A stretch of 64,000 bases of DNA. Source: Pomphorhynchus laevis (Eukaryota > Acanthocephala > Palaeacanthocephala > Echinorhynchida > Pomphorhynchidae). Made by a program: the position numbers and the translations under genes. Positions 10,568 through 22,215 of the stretch are shown one piece after another (the first letter of the stretch is position 1; each line of letters starts with the position of its first letter). Below the pieces are notes generated by a model that was not told the DNA's origin, did no database searches, and saw only the letters and a program-made list of their open reading frames with translations. The DNA is taken from positions 24,899-88,898 of the forward strand of contig WNNJ02003785.1 in NCBI GenBank assembly GCA_012934845.2. The letters run 5' to 3'.

Positions 10568-11631
10568 TCAGAACACAATCTAAAATAAATACAATTGACT
10601 TCCAACTATCAAGAATTCCAACTTAAAGAATCTAGGATTCCAACAATCTAGGATTGACAACTTATGCCTAGCGGAAAGCCGTCGAGTGTGACTAAGTGTT
10701 GCTCATGCAATGGACAAGCGGCTAGTTGCAAATCTTGCAAATGCATGAAAGCAGGTAGAGAGTGCTTGCTTCAACTGCTCTGCACCTCGTTGTTCAAATA
10801 AGCAATTCAATTCGATAAAAAGAATGTAACTTCAAATAATGCCAGTTTAACTGTTGATTTAGGTAGCAACATTAATGTCTCTCAAATTAAGGTGAACAAT
10901 ATTATCCCACTATTTGTCGCAAATGTAAACATTACAGTAAATGAAGCTTTTGATGAAATAGTCACATGGCGTCCTAACTTGTTTTGTCTTCCGAAATCTG
11001 CAGAAAGTACGAAGTTCGTTTCAATTTTAGCCGCAGTTTATGAAAACTTTGTGTTAAGGACCTCTCCCTCTGATGAAGTGTTTAAACTTACAGTGCTACT
11101 CCCCCCAACTTGTCCTTCAACGAAATGGCGTAATGCCTATTTCAACGAAACGAAAAATACTCTCGAGAAGGTTAAAAATGTGGTCTAATAAAGAATACGT
11201 GGAGTTACTGTCGGAGGCTCGGGCGCTTTAATTGCAACTGAGGTTTTCCGAACGACAGCAGAAGGGATCCTGGCAGATACAATTCACTGATTCAATGAAA
11301 AGAGGTCGAACTACTCAAGCTATGCACATACTGCAGAAAGGAAGCTGTCTGCAAGGTATTCTCGATGTTCACTCGAAGATAGATGGAAGAAAAGTACGTG
11401 ACATGCTCGTTGAGAAACATACAAATAAGAATGTAATGCATCAAGATGCTCTACTCCCAACTAATACTTTCACTGATCCTTACTTTTCTCCTATTATATT
11501 TGATCAGATTAACTCAAAGGATATTATTGCTACTTCAACAAGATTCAGAGGCGCTGCTGGACCATCTGGACTGGACGGAGACGCATGGAAAGATATGTTG
11601 CAAAATTTTGCAAATCAATCCAATAAGTTAA
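10568..11631 (+). mobile_element. RLE-type LINE copy 2a, 5' half
   Basis: The ORF starts at ATG 10665 with a Cys-rich head (KCCSCNGQAASCKSCKCMKA then CNCSAPRCSNK across a frameshift near 10770). It continues with INEAFDEIVTWRPNLF-like sequence (10930-10990), a helical domain, RKVRDMLVEKH (11390-11425), and the start of the RT at RGAAGPSGLDGDAW (11548-11590). The ordering matches the RLE family. At least three frame breaks are visible. At FANQSNKL it is cut by LINE B-1, and the same protein resumes at 13928 with ANALKKF. Confidence 0.8.
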
Positions 11632-13927
11632 AAAAAGGATTTATTTTAAAGTGGCAAATGCGTGCCAGCGCACGCTTACATGACCACAACAAAACAAAAA
11701 TGTAAATCATGTGTCGAGAAGGTGTGAACGGAGAAGGTGTGAACGGAGAAGGTGTGAACGGAGAAGGTGTGAACGGAGAAGGTGTGAACGGAGAAGGTGT
11801 TTTAATGTGATAAAGGAGGGAGCGCGGCGGACGTCGAGAGGGAGTTGATTCCAGGCGAGTGGGGCGGCGACGAGGAAGGATCGGAGACCGTAGTTGTTGG
11901 AGTAATTAGAAACGTGAGTAAGAGGGTATGACAGGAACGAAGCGATAGCGAGTTGGGGCGAGTATCGTCTAAGAAAGGAAGGTTGATGAACGATAGGGAG
12001 CCGACAGCGATGAGACGAAAGATAACGAGAAGAAGGCGGAGTTTGATGCGGATGTGGATGGTGGGCCAGGAGAGTTGGGCAAAATATGTGGATGTGTGGT
12101 CGAAGCGACGGAGACGAAAGAGCACTCGAACGGCGGTGTTGATTATTCGTTGTAGGGGTAGGATGATGGATTTTGGAGAATTGGCGAAAAGGCTAAGGCA
12201 GTAATCGATTTTATGGAAAAGAAGCGATGAAAGAAGAGACATACAAGAACGGAAGTCGATAAGGCGGCGGATACGGCGGATGTCACGAAGAATTAAGTTA
12301 GACGAGCGGACCTTGTCACGGACGAAGGGTTTAAGGGAAAGGTGATCATCGAAATGGAAGCCTAAGAAAGTGAGATTGTGGACTATAGGGATGATCGATG
12401 AGGCAAAAGATACAATGGGAGGAGATATGCTTGGTTTACGGGGAAGGATCCACATTATTTTGGACTTTTCGGCGTTTAGAACGAGATGGAGATTGGAGAG
12501 ACGTTTGTAGATAGAAGAAAGACAGTTGGAGGCAGAAATGCCGATATCGTGTATGCGATGTGCGGGTGCATGAGCATAGATTAGAATGTCATCGGCGTAT
12601 TGCATGACGTTAAAGGAGTAAGGTTTGATAAATGGAGAGAGATCGCCAAGCAAAAGAGAGAAAAGCAGGGGACCTAGGACTGAACCTTGTGGAACCCCGC
12701 AAAAAATAGGGATGGGAGGGGAGGATGATGAATTAGAACAGACGCGAAAGGAACGGTCGGATAGATATGAGGCGAACCAAGCTACGGAGGAGGAAGAAAA
12801 GCCGTAATCATAACGAAGGCGAGAAAGGAGGACGGAGTGGTCGACAATGTCGAATGCGGAGGAGAGGTCGAGGGAGATGAGAACACTATATAGAGCCTTG
12901 TCTCGAGAAATGAGTAAGTCGTTGTACACTTTTATGCATGCGATTTCTGTCGAGTGATTAGAGCGGAAAGCGGATTGGAAAGGAGGGTACAGATTGGATG
13001 AGGAGAGATAAGCGTTGATTTGTATTAAGATGAGGCGTTCTAAGAGCTTTGAAAGAGTAGGGAGTAGTGAAATGGGGCGATAGCTAGAAGGAAGGGAGGG
13101 GTCGAGCGATTGTTTCTTAAGGAGGGGACGAACGATTGCGGATTTCCAGTGTGAAGGGAAGATACGACTGCGGATGGACGAGTTAAACAAGGTTGTGAGA
13201 AATGGGGATATCGATGAGCATATAGATTTTAATATGTGGGTAGGCAGGGGATCGGCAGGTGAGGTTTTGTTGGGCAAGGACATGAGGACAGATGATACTT
13301 CTGTAGGTGATACAGGGAGAAGATGAAAGAGTTCCGGAAGGATGAGTGTAGACTGGGCAGAGTGGGATAGGATGGAGACCGGGGTGTGAGAGAGCAGCGT
13401 GGATACTTTAGTCTGGAGAAATGACGAATAATCATTAGCATTGATGTTGAATAGAGGAACGAGCCAGGATTGAGTTAAAAGTATGCCAGAGAGTCTTCGA
13501 GTTGAATGAAGTGATGATTTTATGCTGCCAGGAGTTGCATTTGGTACGTAGTAGGTGGAGATGAGACCGGCGAAGAGCAAGATAGGAATCACGGAAAGAC
13601 GGAGTGATCGAGCGGAAATCGCGTCTGAGAGAGCGGTGATAGACTCGAAAAGCATGGCGGAGTCAACGCTTTGAGAGTAGGCATTGGATGTCAAACCATA
13701 GGGCACGGTGCAAGCGACGGTGTGGGTGAGATTTGAAGGGCAAGAGAATATCGAGAGTGGATGTGAGTTCAGAGTCGAAAAGAAAGGCAAGATAGTGAAG
13801 AAAAGGAATATGTTATTGTTGGATGGGATAGAGACGATTTGAGTAAGGCCGAGGGGAGATGGGAGAGGTCAAGATTTATCCAAGAGCGAAGTAGTATTGT
13901 AGGTGTGTGAGGATGGTGTGGTTGTGA
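11632..13927 (-). mobile_element. APE-type LINE B-1, 5'-truncated
   Basis: Minus strand. The frame 13790-11802 carries an RT: LPNKTSPADPLPTHILKS, SSYRPISLLPTLSKLLER, QSAFRSNHSTE, SLDLSSAFDIVDHSVLL, GVPQGSVLGPLLFSLLLGD, MQYADDILIYAH near 12600, and a thumb ending in WPTIHIRIKLR. The part upstream of about 13460 in that frame is out of register with the other copies, so there is at least one indel. The 3' end in sense is a small GCGTGC/GCACGC hairpin, then GCCACTTTAAAATAAATCC and a run of T. It interrupts RLE copy 2a between Leu and Ala codons. A block of about 0.75 kb is nearly identical to the B+ copy 4 kb away in inverted orientation. Confidence 0.9.
11716..11800 (-). repeat. 15-bp minisatellite in the 3' coding end of LINE B-1
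   Basis: Five full copies and one partial copy of a 15-base unit (plus strand GAGAAGGTGTGAACG) lie in tandem. Copies B-2 and B-3 have a single unit plus a variant at this place. Read on the minus strand the unit is five codons (HLLRS), so the expansion would lengthen the RT C-terminus without changing frame. Confidence 0.9.
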
Positions 13928-14072
13928 GCCAGTGCATTGAAAAAATTCGCCTCACGGTTAGCATCGAAGGATATCAATTCACCGAATTCAGAGGCGTTTA
14001 CTGCATGTCGGCTTATCCCATCGGACAAACAACCTGGAGTCCAATCAATAGGATAAAAAGGGTAAGCCGACT
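13928..14072 (+). mobile_element. RLE-type LINE copy 2a, RT fragment after B-1
   Basis: The plus strand resumes the RT cut at 11631: an ALKK-like start, then an S-x-S-x-EAFTACRLIPSDKQPGVQ block and SIG. This is the RT segment containing the ACRLIPLDK-x-PG-[VI]-RPIG signature of the family. The block is repeated almost exactly at 14337-14480, so two elements or a duplication are joined here. Confidence 0.65.
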
Positions 14073-14756
14073 TCCGAATGCTGTCTTCCGATGGAAGTAG
14101 AAGTGAAGTTCTACGCATGGATGATATTGTCGACAATACTGTATCAGTTAGGGACAATCTAATAAACTACACCCTGAGGCCTGTGAACTTAACCCGTCTC
14201 TTGAGCTAAAGAACCCATTACCAGGGATGTGCGAAAATTGCTCTAATGTGTTTTTGGCAATTGATGCACACGATTATATCGGTGAGTGGAACTGTTCAAG
14301 GAAGCGGTGGACCCTCTGCTTGATTCCATGCAACTAGCCAATGCATTGAAAAAATTTGCATTACGGTCAGCATCGAAGGATATCAGTTCACCGAATTCAG
14401 AGGCGTTTACTGCATGTCGGCTTATCCCATCGGACAAACAACCTGGAGTCCAATCAATAGGATAAAAAGGGTAAGCCGACGAATAATAACCAAATCAACT
14501 TTATCAATGATAACGCATGATCTAACTGAAGTGGCTGACGGTGTCCAGTTATGTGCTGCGCAAAAATGCGGAGCTGAGGCGGCATCCCACTCTATTAGGA
14601 AAACTTTGGGTCATCGAATGATATTTGCGTACTGCAGATAGATGCAACTAATGCATTCAACACGATCAATCGTAAATTGGCATTAAAGAATATGCCAAAA
14701 AATTCTCGATCTTGTACTGCGTTCTAACGTTGAAAATAGTAATGGTTATTAAAAAT
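14073..14756 (+). mobile_element. RLE-type LINE copy 2b, first part
   Basis: The sequence re-enters the family upstream of the RT: LSSDGSRSEVLRMDD (near 14085), then GSGGPSA (near 14308), then a second copy of the ALKKF...ACRLIPSDKQPG block (14337-14480), RRIITKSTL (near 14481), QLCAAQKCGAEAA (near 14549) and DATNAFNTINRKLAL (near 14642), the RT catalytic Asp region. Several stops and frameshifts are present. LINE B+ splits it near 14750; the RT continues at 18786. The join at 14072 puts a 5'-truncated RLE copy directly after a 3'-truncated one. Confidence 0.7.
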
Positions 14757-17700
14757 TACAATCAATCCAGTTCGAGATCAATTCAGTTCCAGATCAATCC
14801 AGCAAATTAAACAGTTCGAACGCACAACGCGTTGATGGGATGACGTAAGAAGACAGCTACGACCGACAACAACTGTGCCCTACTACAAGTACAGTACTCG
14901 ACACACGACTGCAGCGTCTGTACTACAATCGCATGCGACAGCAATATGTCTAAATAAGACTACCTATGCGGCTTTTGTGTCAACAAACTCATATGCGACC
15001 TCCCCATAAGAGCATATCAACCTCCAACGTGTCCAATCAAGCCACCCCAATCATTTCTAATGTCCTTTGTCAACTCACAGATGCTGTCACCACATGCACT
15101 TCTAATCCCGTGTATTCACTTCCCGACACTCCCCGTATCTTCCCTTCTGTATCGTTCCTCAATAACCTACTTCCCTCAATCAAAAACACCCCCAACAACC
15201 TCCACAATCCTTCCACTCATAACCTTTCCTCACATCGTTCACCACCCTCTATATTATCAAAACCCTCTTTGTCTTCCGCTGTAAAACCTACTCCCTTGAT
15301 ATCCTCAACTCCCTGCTCCCCTATCGTGATCGCACCAAGTCAAGTTACTATTCCTCCTTTACGGAAACGCTTTCCTTCTCGCGATCGTTGCGTCATCGTC
15401 ACTAATATCACTCCTTCCACCTCTTTATCTCCACAAGCACGTCTCGACCACGATGTTTCCGCCTTCAGATCAATCATCTCGTCTCTTGTTCCTGCGGATT
15501 AACCATCCTTTTTCAACAACATCTCTGCTGCCGCATTATCCGCCTAAATAAATCTTCGCAATCTAATCATTCCCAGCCTCCTCTTCGAAAAATTGTTTTC
15601 AAGCATTGTGCTCACGCGTCTTCTGTTCTCTCCCAACGATTCAAACTCATGTCCTCTTCAGCCACTCGCATTTTCCCCGATCGCAACCCCTCCGAAATCG
15701 CTCAACTCTCATCTACCCGCATCGAAAAACGTCGTCGCGAGGAAAACGGCGAAACATCTCTCTCCATCCGAAACATCGACGGAAATTTTCAAGTTGTCCA
15801 CACCTTCCCAAAAATTCGATGGCGCTTAATCTCCCCTATGTGTATTCTACACAAGCCTCTATCACAACCACACACGGTTTCCGCCTCGGCCTCCTCAACA
15901 CTAGATCTATTCTCAATAAATCCGATCTTCATCCTCAACCTATTCACCAAGCAATCAATATCCACTGCCTCACCGAATCCTGGCACCCCAATTCTGACGA
16001 CCTCTCCATCCACCGCTTGCTCTCCGGCGATTGCTCACTAGTCGAATCCGCTTGCCCCCAGCAAATCCCCTTCTACATTCTCTAATCATGACAGCATTGT
16101 CGCATTCGCCGTCACCCCTCGTCTATTCGCAAACTCACTTCTCCTTTCAGTCCTTGCTCTTTTAAACTAAATACTTGCCGTTCTTCTAACCAGATCACTC
16201 TAGATCTCGCCATTGTATACCGTCTTGGTTCATCTGTTCTTACTTCCTTAATTTTACCGAACTCGCTGACCTTTTTTCTCATTGTTCTTTGTCCTCAATC
16301 CCTTCAATCGTTCTTGGCGACTACAACATTCGCCTCAACCGCCCCTCTTCCACCGAGTCCATACAGTTCATCAACATTCTATCCAACTAAAACTACAAAT
16401 CTATCTACATGCCCCCACATATATCCTTAGTGGGTAATCGACATCATCGCTGTCCCTGATCATTTTGCTGCCTACACCTCACTGTGCATCTTCGATCTTG
16501 CTCTGTCCGATCACTTTCTTGTCACCCTTGATCTCACTCACAACCACACCCTTTCTCACACACCTACGATCCTACGTTGCACTTAGAAAAATCTTGACCT
16601 CGCCCTTCTCCGCTCTGCCTTACACAAATCGCATCTGTCCTATCCCACAATAACATAATCCCCTCCTCACGATCTCGCCTTTCTTTTCGACTCTGAACTC
16701 ACATCCATTCTCGATATTCTCTTGCCCTTCAAGCCTCACCCACACCGTCGCTTGCACCGTGCCCCGTGGTTTGACATCCAATGCCTACTCTCAAAGCGTC
16801 GACTCCTTCATGCTTCTCGAGTATACCACCGCTCTCTCAGACGTGATTTCCGCTCGATCACTCCGTCTTTTCGTGACTCTTATCTTGCTCGTCGCCCGTA
16901 TCATCTCAATCTACTACATACCAAATGCAACTTCTTCTGACAGCATAAAATCATCACTTCATTTAACTCTAAGACTCTCTGGGATACTTTTAACTCAATC
17001 CTTACTCGCTCCTGTTCGCCTGGCAACATAAATCCCCATAATTATTCGTAATTTCTCCAAACTAAAGTCTACACGTTGCTCTCTCACAGCCCGTTCTCCA
17101 TCCTATCCCACTCTACCCAGTCTACTCTCATCCTTCCAAAGCTCTTTCATTTTATCCCTGTCTCACCTACAGAAGTATCATATGTCCCCATGTCCTTCCC
17201 TAACAAAACCTCACCTGCCGATGCCCTGCATACCCACATACTTAAATCCATATGCTCATCGATATTCTTTTTTCTCGCAACCTTGTTTAACTCGTCCATC
17301 TGCAGTCGTATCTTCCCTTCACACTGGAAATCCGCAATCGTTCGTCCCCTTCTTAAGAAACAATCGCTCGACCCCTCCCTTTCTTCTAGCTATCGCCCCA
17401 TTTCACTACTCCCTACTCTTTCAAAGCTCTTAGAACGCCTCATCTTAATACAAATCAACGCTTATCTCTCCTCATCCAATCTGTACCCTCCTTTCCAATC
17501 CGCTTTCCGCTCTAATCACTCGACAGAAATCGCATGCATAAAAGTGTACAACGACTTACTCATTTCTCGAGACAAGGCTCTATATAGTGTTCTCATCTCC
17601 CTCGACCTCTCCTCCGCATTCGACATTGTCGACCACTCCGTCCTCCTTTCTCGCCTTCGTTATGATTACGGCTTTTCTTCCTCCTCCGTAGCTTGGTTCG

Positions 17701-18785
17701 CCTCATATCTATCCGACCGTTCCTTTCGCGTCTGTTCTAATTCATCATCCTCCCCTCCCATCCCTATTTTTTGCGGGGTTCCACAAGGTTCAGTCCTAGG
17801 TCCCCTGCTTTTCTCTCTTTTGCTTGCGATCTCTCTCCATTTATCAAACCTACTCCTTTAACGTCATGCAATACGCCGATGACATTCTAATCTATGCTCA
17901 TGCACCCGCACATCGCATACACGATATCGGCATTTCTGCCTCCAACTGTCTTTCTTCTATCTACAAACGTCTCTCCAATCTCCATCTCGTTCTAAACGCC
18001 GAAAAGTCGAAAATAATGTGGATCCTTCCCCGTAAACCAAGCATATCTCCTCCCATTGTATCTTTTGCCTCATCGATCATCCCTATAGTCCACAATCTCA
18101 CTTTCTTAGGCTTCCATTTCGATGATCACCTTTCCCTTAAACCCTTCGTCCGTGACAAGGTCTGCTCGTCTAACTTAATTCTCGGTAACATCCGCTGTAT
18201 CCGCCCAATTATCAACTTCCGTTCTTATATGCCTCTTCTTTCATCGATTCTTTTCCCTAAAGTCGATTACTGCCTTAGCCTTTTCGTCAATTCTCCAAAA
18301 TCCATCATCCTACCCCTACAACGAATAATCAACACCGCCGTTCGAGTGCTCTTTCGTCTCCGTCGCTTCGACCACATATCCACATATCTTGCCCAACTCT
18401 CCTGGCCCACAATCCACATCCGCATCTAACTCCGCCTTCTCATTACTTTTCGTCTCATCGCTGTCGGCTCTCCATCGTTCATAAACCCTTCTTTATTAGA
18501 CGACACTCCCCCCACCTCGCTATAGCTGCGTTCCCGTCATTCTCTCTTACTACACGTTCTCAATTACTCTAACAACTACGGTCTCCGATCCTTCCTCGTC
18601 GCCGCCCCATTCGCCTGGAATCAACTCTCTCTCGACTTCCGCCGCGCTCCCTTCTTTATCATATTCAAACACCTCATCCGTTCAGACCTTCTCGACACAT
18701 GATTTACATTTGTTTTGTTGTGTTCATGTAAGCGTGCTCTGGCACTCATTTGCCATGTTAAAAAATAAATCTTTTTAAGGAACTG
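14757..18785 (+). mobile_element. APE-type LINE B+, near full length but decayed
   Basis: It starts with a short tandem run of the CAGTTCCAGATCAATT unit (14761-14810), as in B-2. ORF1 (about 14870-15835) includes a zinc-finger segment with CGFC, a Ser/Pro/Thr-rich stretch (14966-15500) and the conserved tail FPSRDRC... and FPKIRWR. ORF2 begins at MALNLPYV (15821), overlapping the end of ORF1, with LNTRSIL and TESWH endonuclease motifs. The RT frames 17076-17861 and 17824-18429 are separated by a one-base deletion near 17828. Many stops break the endonuclease. The end at 18785 is AAATAAATC plus T-rich sequence. It is inserted in RLE copy 2b between the two RT halves. Confidence 0.88.
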
Positions 18786-20530
18786 TTACAAAAAAGATCC
18801 GATATTAACAGTGCAAGAAGAACAGTTGATAGCTAAAGAAGGATTTATACAGTGAGATCCATTAGCAATGGCAGCGTCGGCGATGGCTACACTACCCTTA
18901 ATTGCGGACTTACAGAATAGAGTTCCATCGATCATACACCGATAGTATGCATACGATGCGTGTTGTGTTGGTCGACCTGAAGACCTCTTAATGGTTTGGC
19001 AACATTTTGTTGAGATTGATCCAGAATATAGATTCCACGTTAACATATCTAAAAGTAGATTATTGGTACATGCTGGTCATCTACAGTAAGTTGAAAATAT
19101 TTTTTTGTGGCAGGAATCCACACAACTGATGAAGGCATTGTTCCTCTGGGCTCGCCAATAGGATCATATCCATTAACTGAATAATTCGTAAAGATGAAAA
19201 AAGATAAATGGATTAGGATGATATAACATTTGTCTGACATTGCTGAAATCGATGCGCAAGTGGCATACAGTGCCTTCATATATACTGTGCAACACAAATA
19301 TACGTATTTAATGAGGACATGCAAGGTAGAGAGGTACTGATTCAAGAACTTAGAGCACTCTATATTCAACGTTTTTCTACCTAAACTTACCGTACAAGAG
19401 AAGATAATTGGGACTATGCGGATGGCATGCTCACTACCAACGACATCAGGTGCATTAGGCATTCGGGGCGATTGGGAGAATGCTGACAGTATCTATAATC
19501 GATCAATAAGAATGTGTGACCCCATTTGGAGCAGTGATATGAGGAATAGCATTACAGTACTTCTAAAACCCATAGCTGAACAGTTATCACATAAGAACAA
19601 ATTAGAGATCAGCAAAAAATTTCACGAACATTAGAAAGCATAGACGACAAGTCAAGAAGTATACTAACAAATGCTGCAGAGAAAGGAGCGTCATCTTGGC
19701 TCACTGTGAAACCTACAAATAATCCTCAATCACGATTAAATACCCAACAGTTTGTAGATGCAATGTGCGTTCGATATAACGTATCTTTAAAGAATTGTAA
19801 GGCACGATGTGCATGTTGAGCTGCCCTAAATTCAGCACACTCGCAATCATGTCGGAATGTCTGGACAACAATATCACGCCACGACTTAACTGGTAACCTA
19901 ATAGCCAATGAATTGGATAGCATATGCAAGGATGTCGTATTAGAGCCACGCTTAAGTTCAATACCGGATGGTTATCAGTTCGAAGTTGAAACTATCACAA
20001 GAGACACTAATGCCAGATCTGATGTAGCGTGTTGCAGATTATACGGTTGTGGAATGGTGCGGTCTTTTCTAGACATCTGTATTTTTAACACATTAGCACC
20101 ATCCTATATTGGAAAGTCCCCAAATAAAAGTCACTCATACCACGTTAATCATAAATTCGCAAAATATGGGGAGCGTATTGCCGACATCGATCATTCACTC
20201 TTCATACCACTTACGTTTTCGACATGCGGAGGAATAGGTCCGGAAGCTCACAAAATGATTAAATGGCTGGCAAATCAAAAGGCTATTAAACAAAAGACTT
20301 CTTGCGCTAGAGCTATTACAAGAATTCGATCAAGAATCAGTGTCGCATTGGCGCGTGCCGCGTCAATGTGTATTCGCGCGACACGGTTATCTGTCAAAGA
20401 GCAGATACATCGAATCACGACGAATGAATTCTAAAGCCTATAAAGACCAACCTTAGTGATAAATATATTTATTAATCGCACATGAATGTTACTGTCTGTA
20501 TAGAGGTCCGTTTGAGGGAACCGAATAAAT
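18786..20530 (+). mobile_element. RLE-type LINE copy 2b, RT second half, CCHC and nuclease
   Basis: The RT continues with DPILTVQEEQLIAKEGF (near 18796), DPLAMAASAMATLPLIADL, then a degraded YADD region (YAYDA near 18945) and VNISKSRLLV. Near 19800 a CAC-x7-H-x3-C knuckle is visible with one stop inside it. The open frame 19913-20434 encodes the nuclease domain: RSDVACCRLYG, then FLDICIFNTLAPSY, KFAKYGERIADID, FIPLTFSTCGGIG and an Arg-rich C-terminus. This RT-CCHC-nuclease order is diagnostic of RLE-type LINEs. The middle (19080-19900) has many stops. The 3' end lies somewhere before the next RLE start at 20821. Confidence 0.8.
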
Positions 20531-20820
20531 AATGTTTTATTGAAAAATTAATATTATTATAAAAACATTATTAAAAAAGTTTGTGAACAAAAAACGGTTG
20601 AGAACAAAAAATTTTAACAGCTAAACACACAAATTAAAACAACAAGCTTCGCAAATACTTTAAAACAGCTTATCTTCAACGCAACGTCTATTACGAGTCA
20701 TTCCAGGATAAAAGGGCTCTGACCTGGCCAGTTAAAATTTCTGATCATAAAAGCTAATTACAAAATTTTACAAAATTAGAAATTGATTACAATAGTGGCT
20801 GATCACAATTTCCTCAATAA
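20531..20820. other. Spacer between tandem RLE elements
   Basis: AT-rich, no coding sequence. It must contain the 3' UTR of RLE copy 2b and the 5' UTR of RLE copy 3. I see no obvious similarity to the matching junction between copies 1 and 2 (7440-7546 joined to 10562-10664). Confidence 0.5.
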
Positions 20821-22215
20821 ATGACAAAAGGAGTACCCTCCAATACTCGTAGATGTTGTGGATGTAACGTTCCCAACGGAAAATACAAAGGATGCCGGTG
20901 TGCAAAGGCAGACGCTAATTGTGTAAACTGTTCAGCTTCTAATTGCTGTAACAAAGCTATTCAGGTCCCGACTAATTTTCTAGATACCATTCAACTAAAA
21001 CATAGTCAAGCAGACGCAACAGAGACAAATTCGTCAACTACGTACCCAATAATTGATCAGCAACAAATATATGTTGCTAATATGACTCATATTACGACTA
21101 AACCCCTCATCCAAATGAACAGGACATGATAGATAAGATTTTTGAAGAGGTTATTGATTTGAAGCTAAACTTAGTCAGATTGACTAGATGTTGTGAATCA
21201 AAAGTTTTTATCAAAGAACTATCAAGCATATACGAACGAACATCCACAAACAGTTGTTCACTCAAATCAGCTATTGTTCTCTGTCAGCGAGTACTTCAGC
21301 GATACAACAAATCAAACTCAAAGAAACTAAAATTAACAATCAGTAGAATGATGGACAGATGGATCAGTGGTTATCTAGATTCTCTCATCACGGAAGCCAG
21401 GTATTTACAGCGACTCGACTCTCTGAGAACATATCAACTTGGAGACAAAGATTGGTCTAAATCATTCAGGAAACTTGTTCTTGATGGAAAAATTACCGCC
21501 GCGGTAAAATTACTTGAATCAAATAATAGTTCTGTCAAACCACTAAACCTAGACGAAGTCACCGCAGGTAAAACAGTCAGGCAGATCCTCATAGAAAAAT
21601 ATCCAGAAGCAGCTGATGTATGTAAGAATGCTTTATTAACATCACCATTATATGAAGCAAACGACTTCTACGCGATCGCTTTTTAAGGTATCGACGCAGA
21701 AAAAATAGTCTCAGTAGCCAGTAGAGTTAAAGGTGGCGCAGGCCCATCTGGAGTGGATGTAAGGTCATGGTTTGAAATGTTGACTGGATTTGAGCTCGAG
21801 TCGCAACGATTAGCAGAAACCTTAGTGTCGTTTGCTAGATTTATCGCAACACAGGACATGTCCCTTAGTTCCATGAAGGAACTTACAACGAGCAGGCTAG
21901 TTGCATTAATCAAGAACCCTGGGGTTCGACCAATAGGAATCAGATATGTTTTGAGAAGAATAATCTCAAAGTCAATACTAGGTGTTGCTCAGCCACAACT
22001 ACAACGGATTTGTGGGAAAATACAATTTTGTGCTGGACATAGTGCTGGCACCGAATGCGTATTCCACGCTCTACAAGATATACTCCCCAGAGAACCAAAC
22101 TCAGTGATTATGCCAATTGATACAGACAATGCATTCAACCGTGTAAATCGGAAGACCGCACTTATCAGCATGCCGAAAATATGTCCAGCGCTTTCAAAAG
22201 TTCCATCGGATTTAT
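20821..22215 (+). mobile_element. RLE-type LINE copy 3, 5' half
   Basis: ORF from ATG 20821: MTKGVPSNTRRCCGCNVPNG, then KYKGCRCAKADANC, NCSASNCCNK, a CXC-like Cys cluster of about 35 residues. After a break at 21127 the frame 21126-21686 gives a helical region and GKTVRQILIEKYPEAADVC. The frame 21753-22271 gives the RT start (GPSGVD near 21744, TSRLVALIKNPGVRPIG near 21890, RRIISKSILG, CAGHSAGTECVFHAL, PIDTDNAFNRVNRKTAL near 22111). It breaks off at VPSDLYY where LINE A-minus begins; the last codons of that frame are LINE tail. This is the least decayed RLE copy here. Confidence 0.85.

Noticed and set aside
11953-12807. Plus-strand Arg/Lys-rich frames over LINE B-1 (also over B-2 and B-3)
   Set aside because: They are antisense to the family B RT, whose C-rich codons give open antisense frames of basic composition.
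13876-14437. Minus-strand frames with a shared GISRHAVNASEFGELISF segment
   Set aside because: The plus strand of the same DNA encodes recognisable RLE-type RT sequence (ACRLIPSDKQPG), so these are antisense shadows of a duplicated block.
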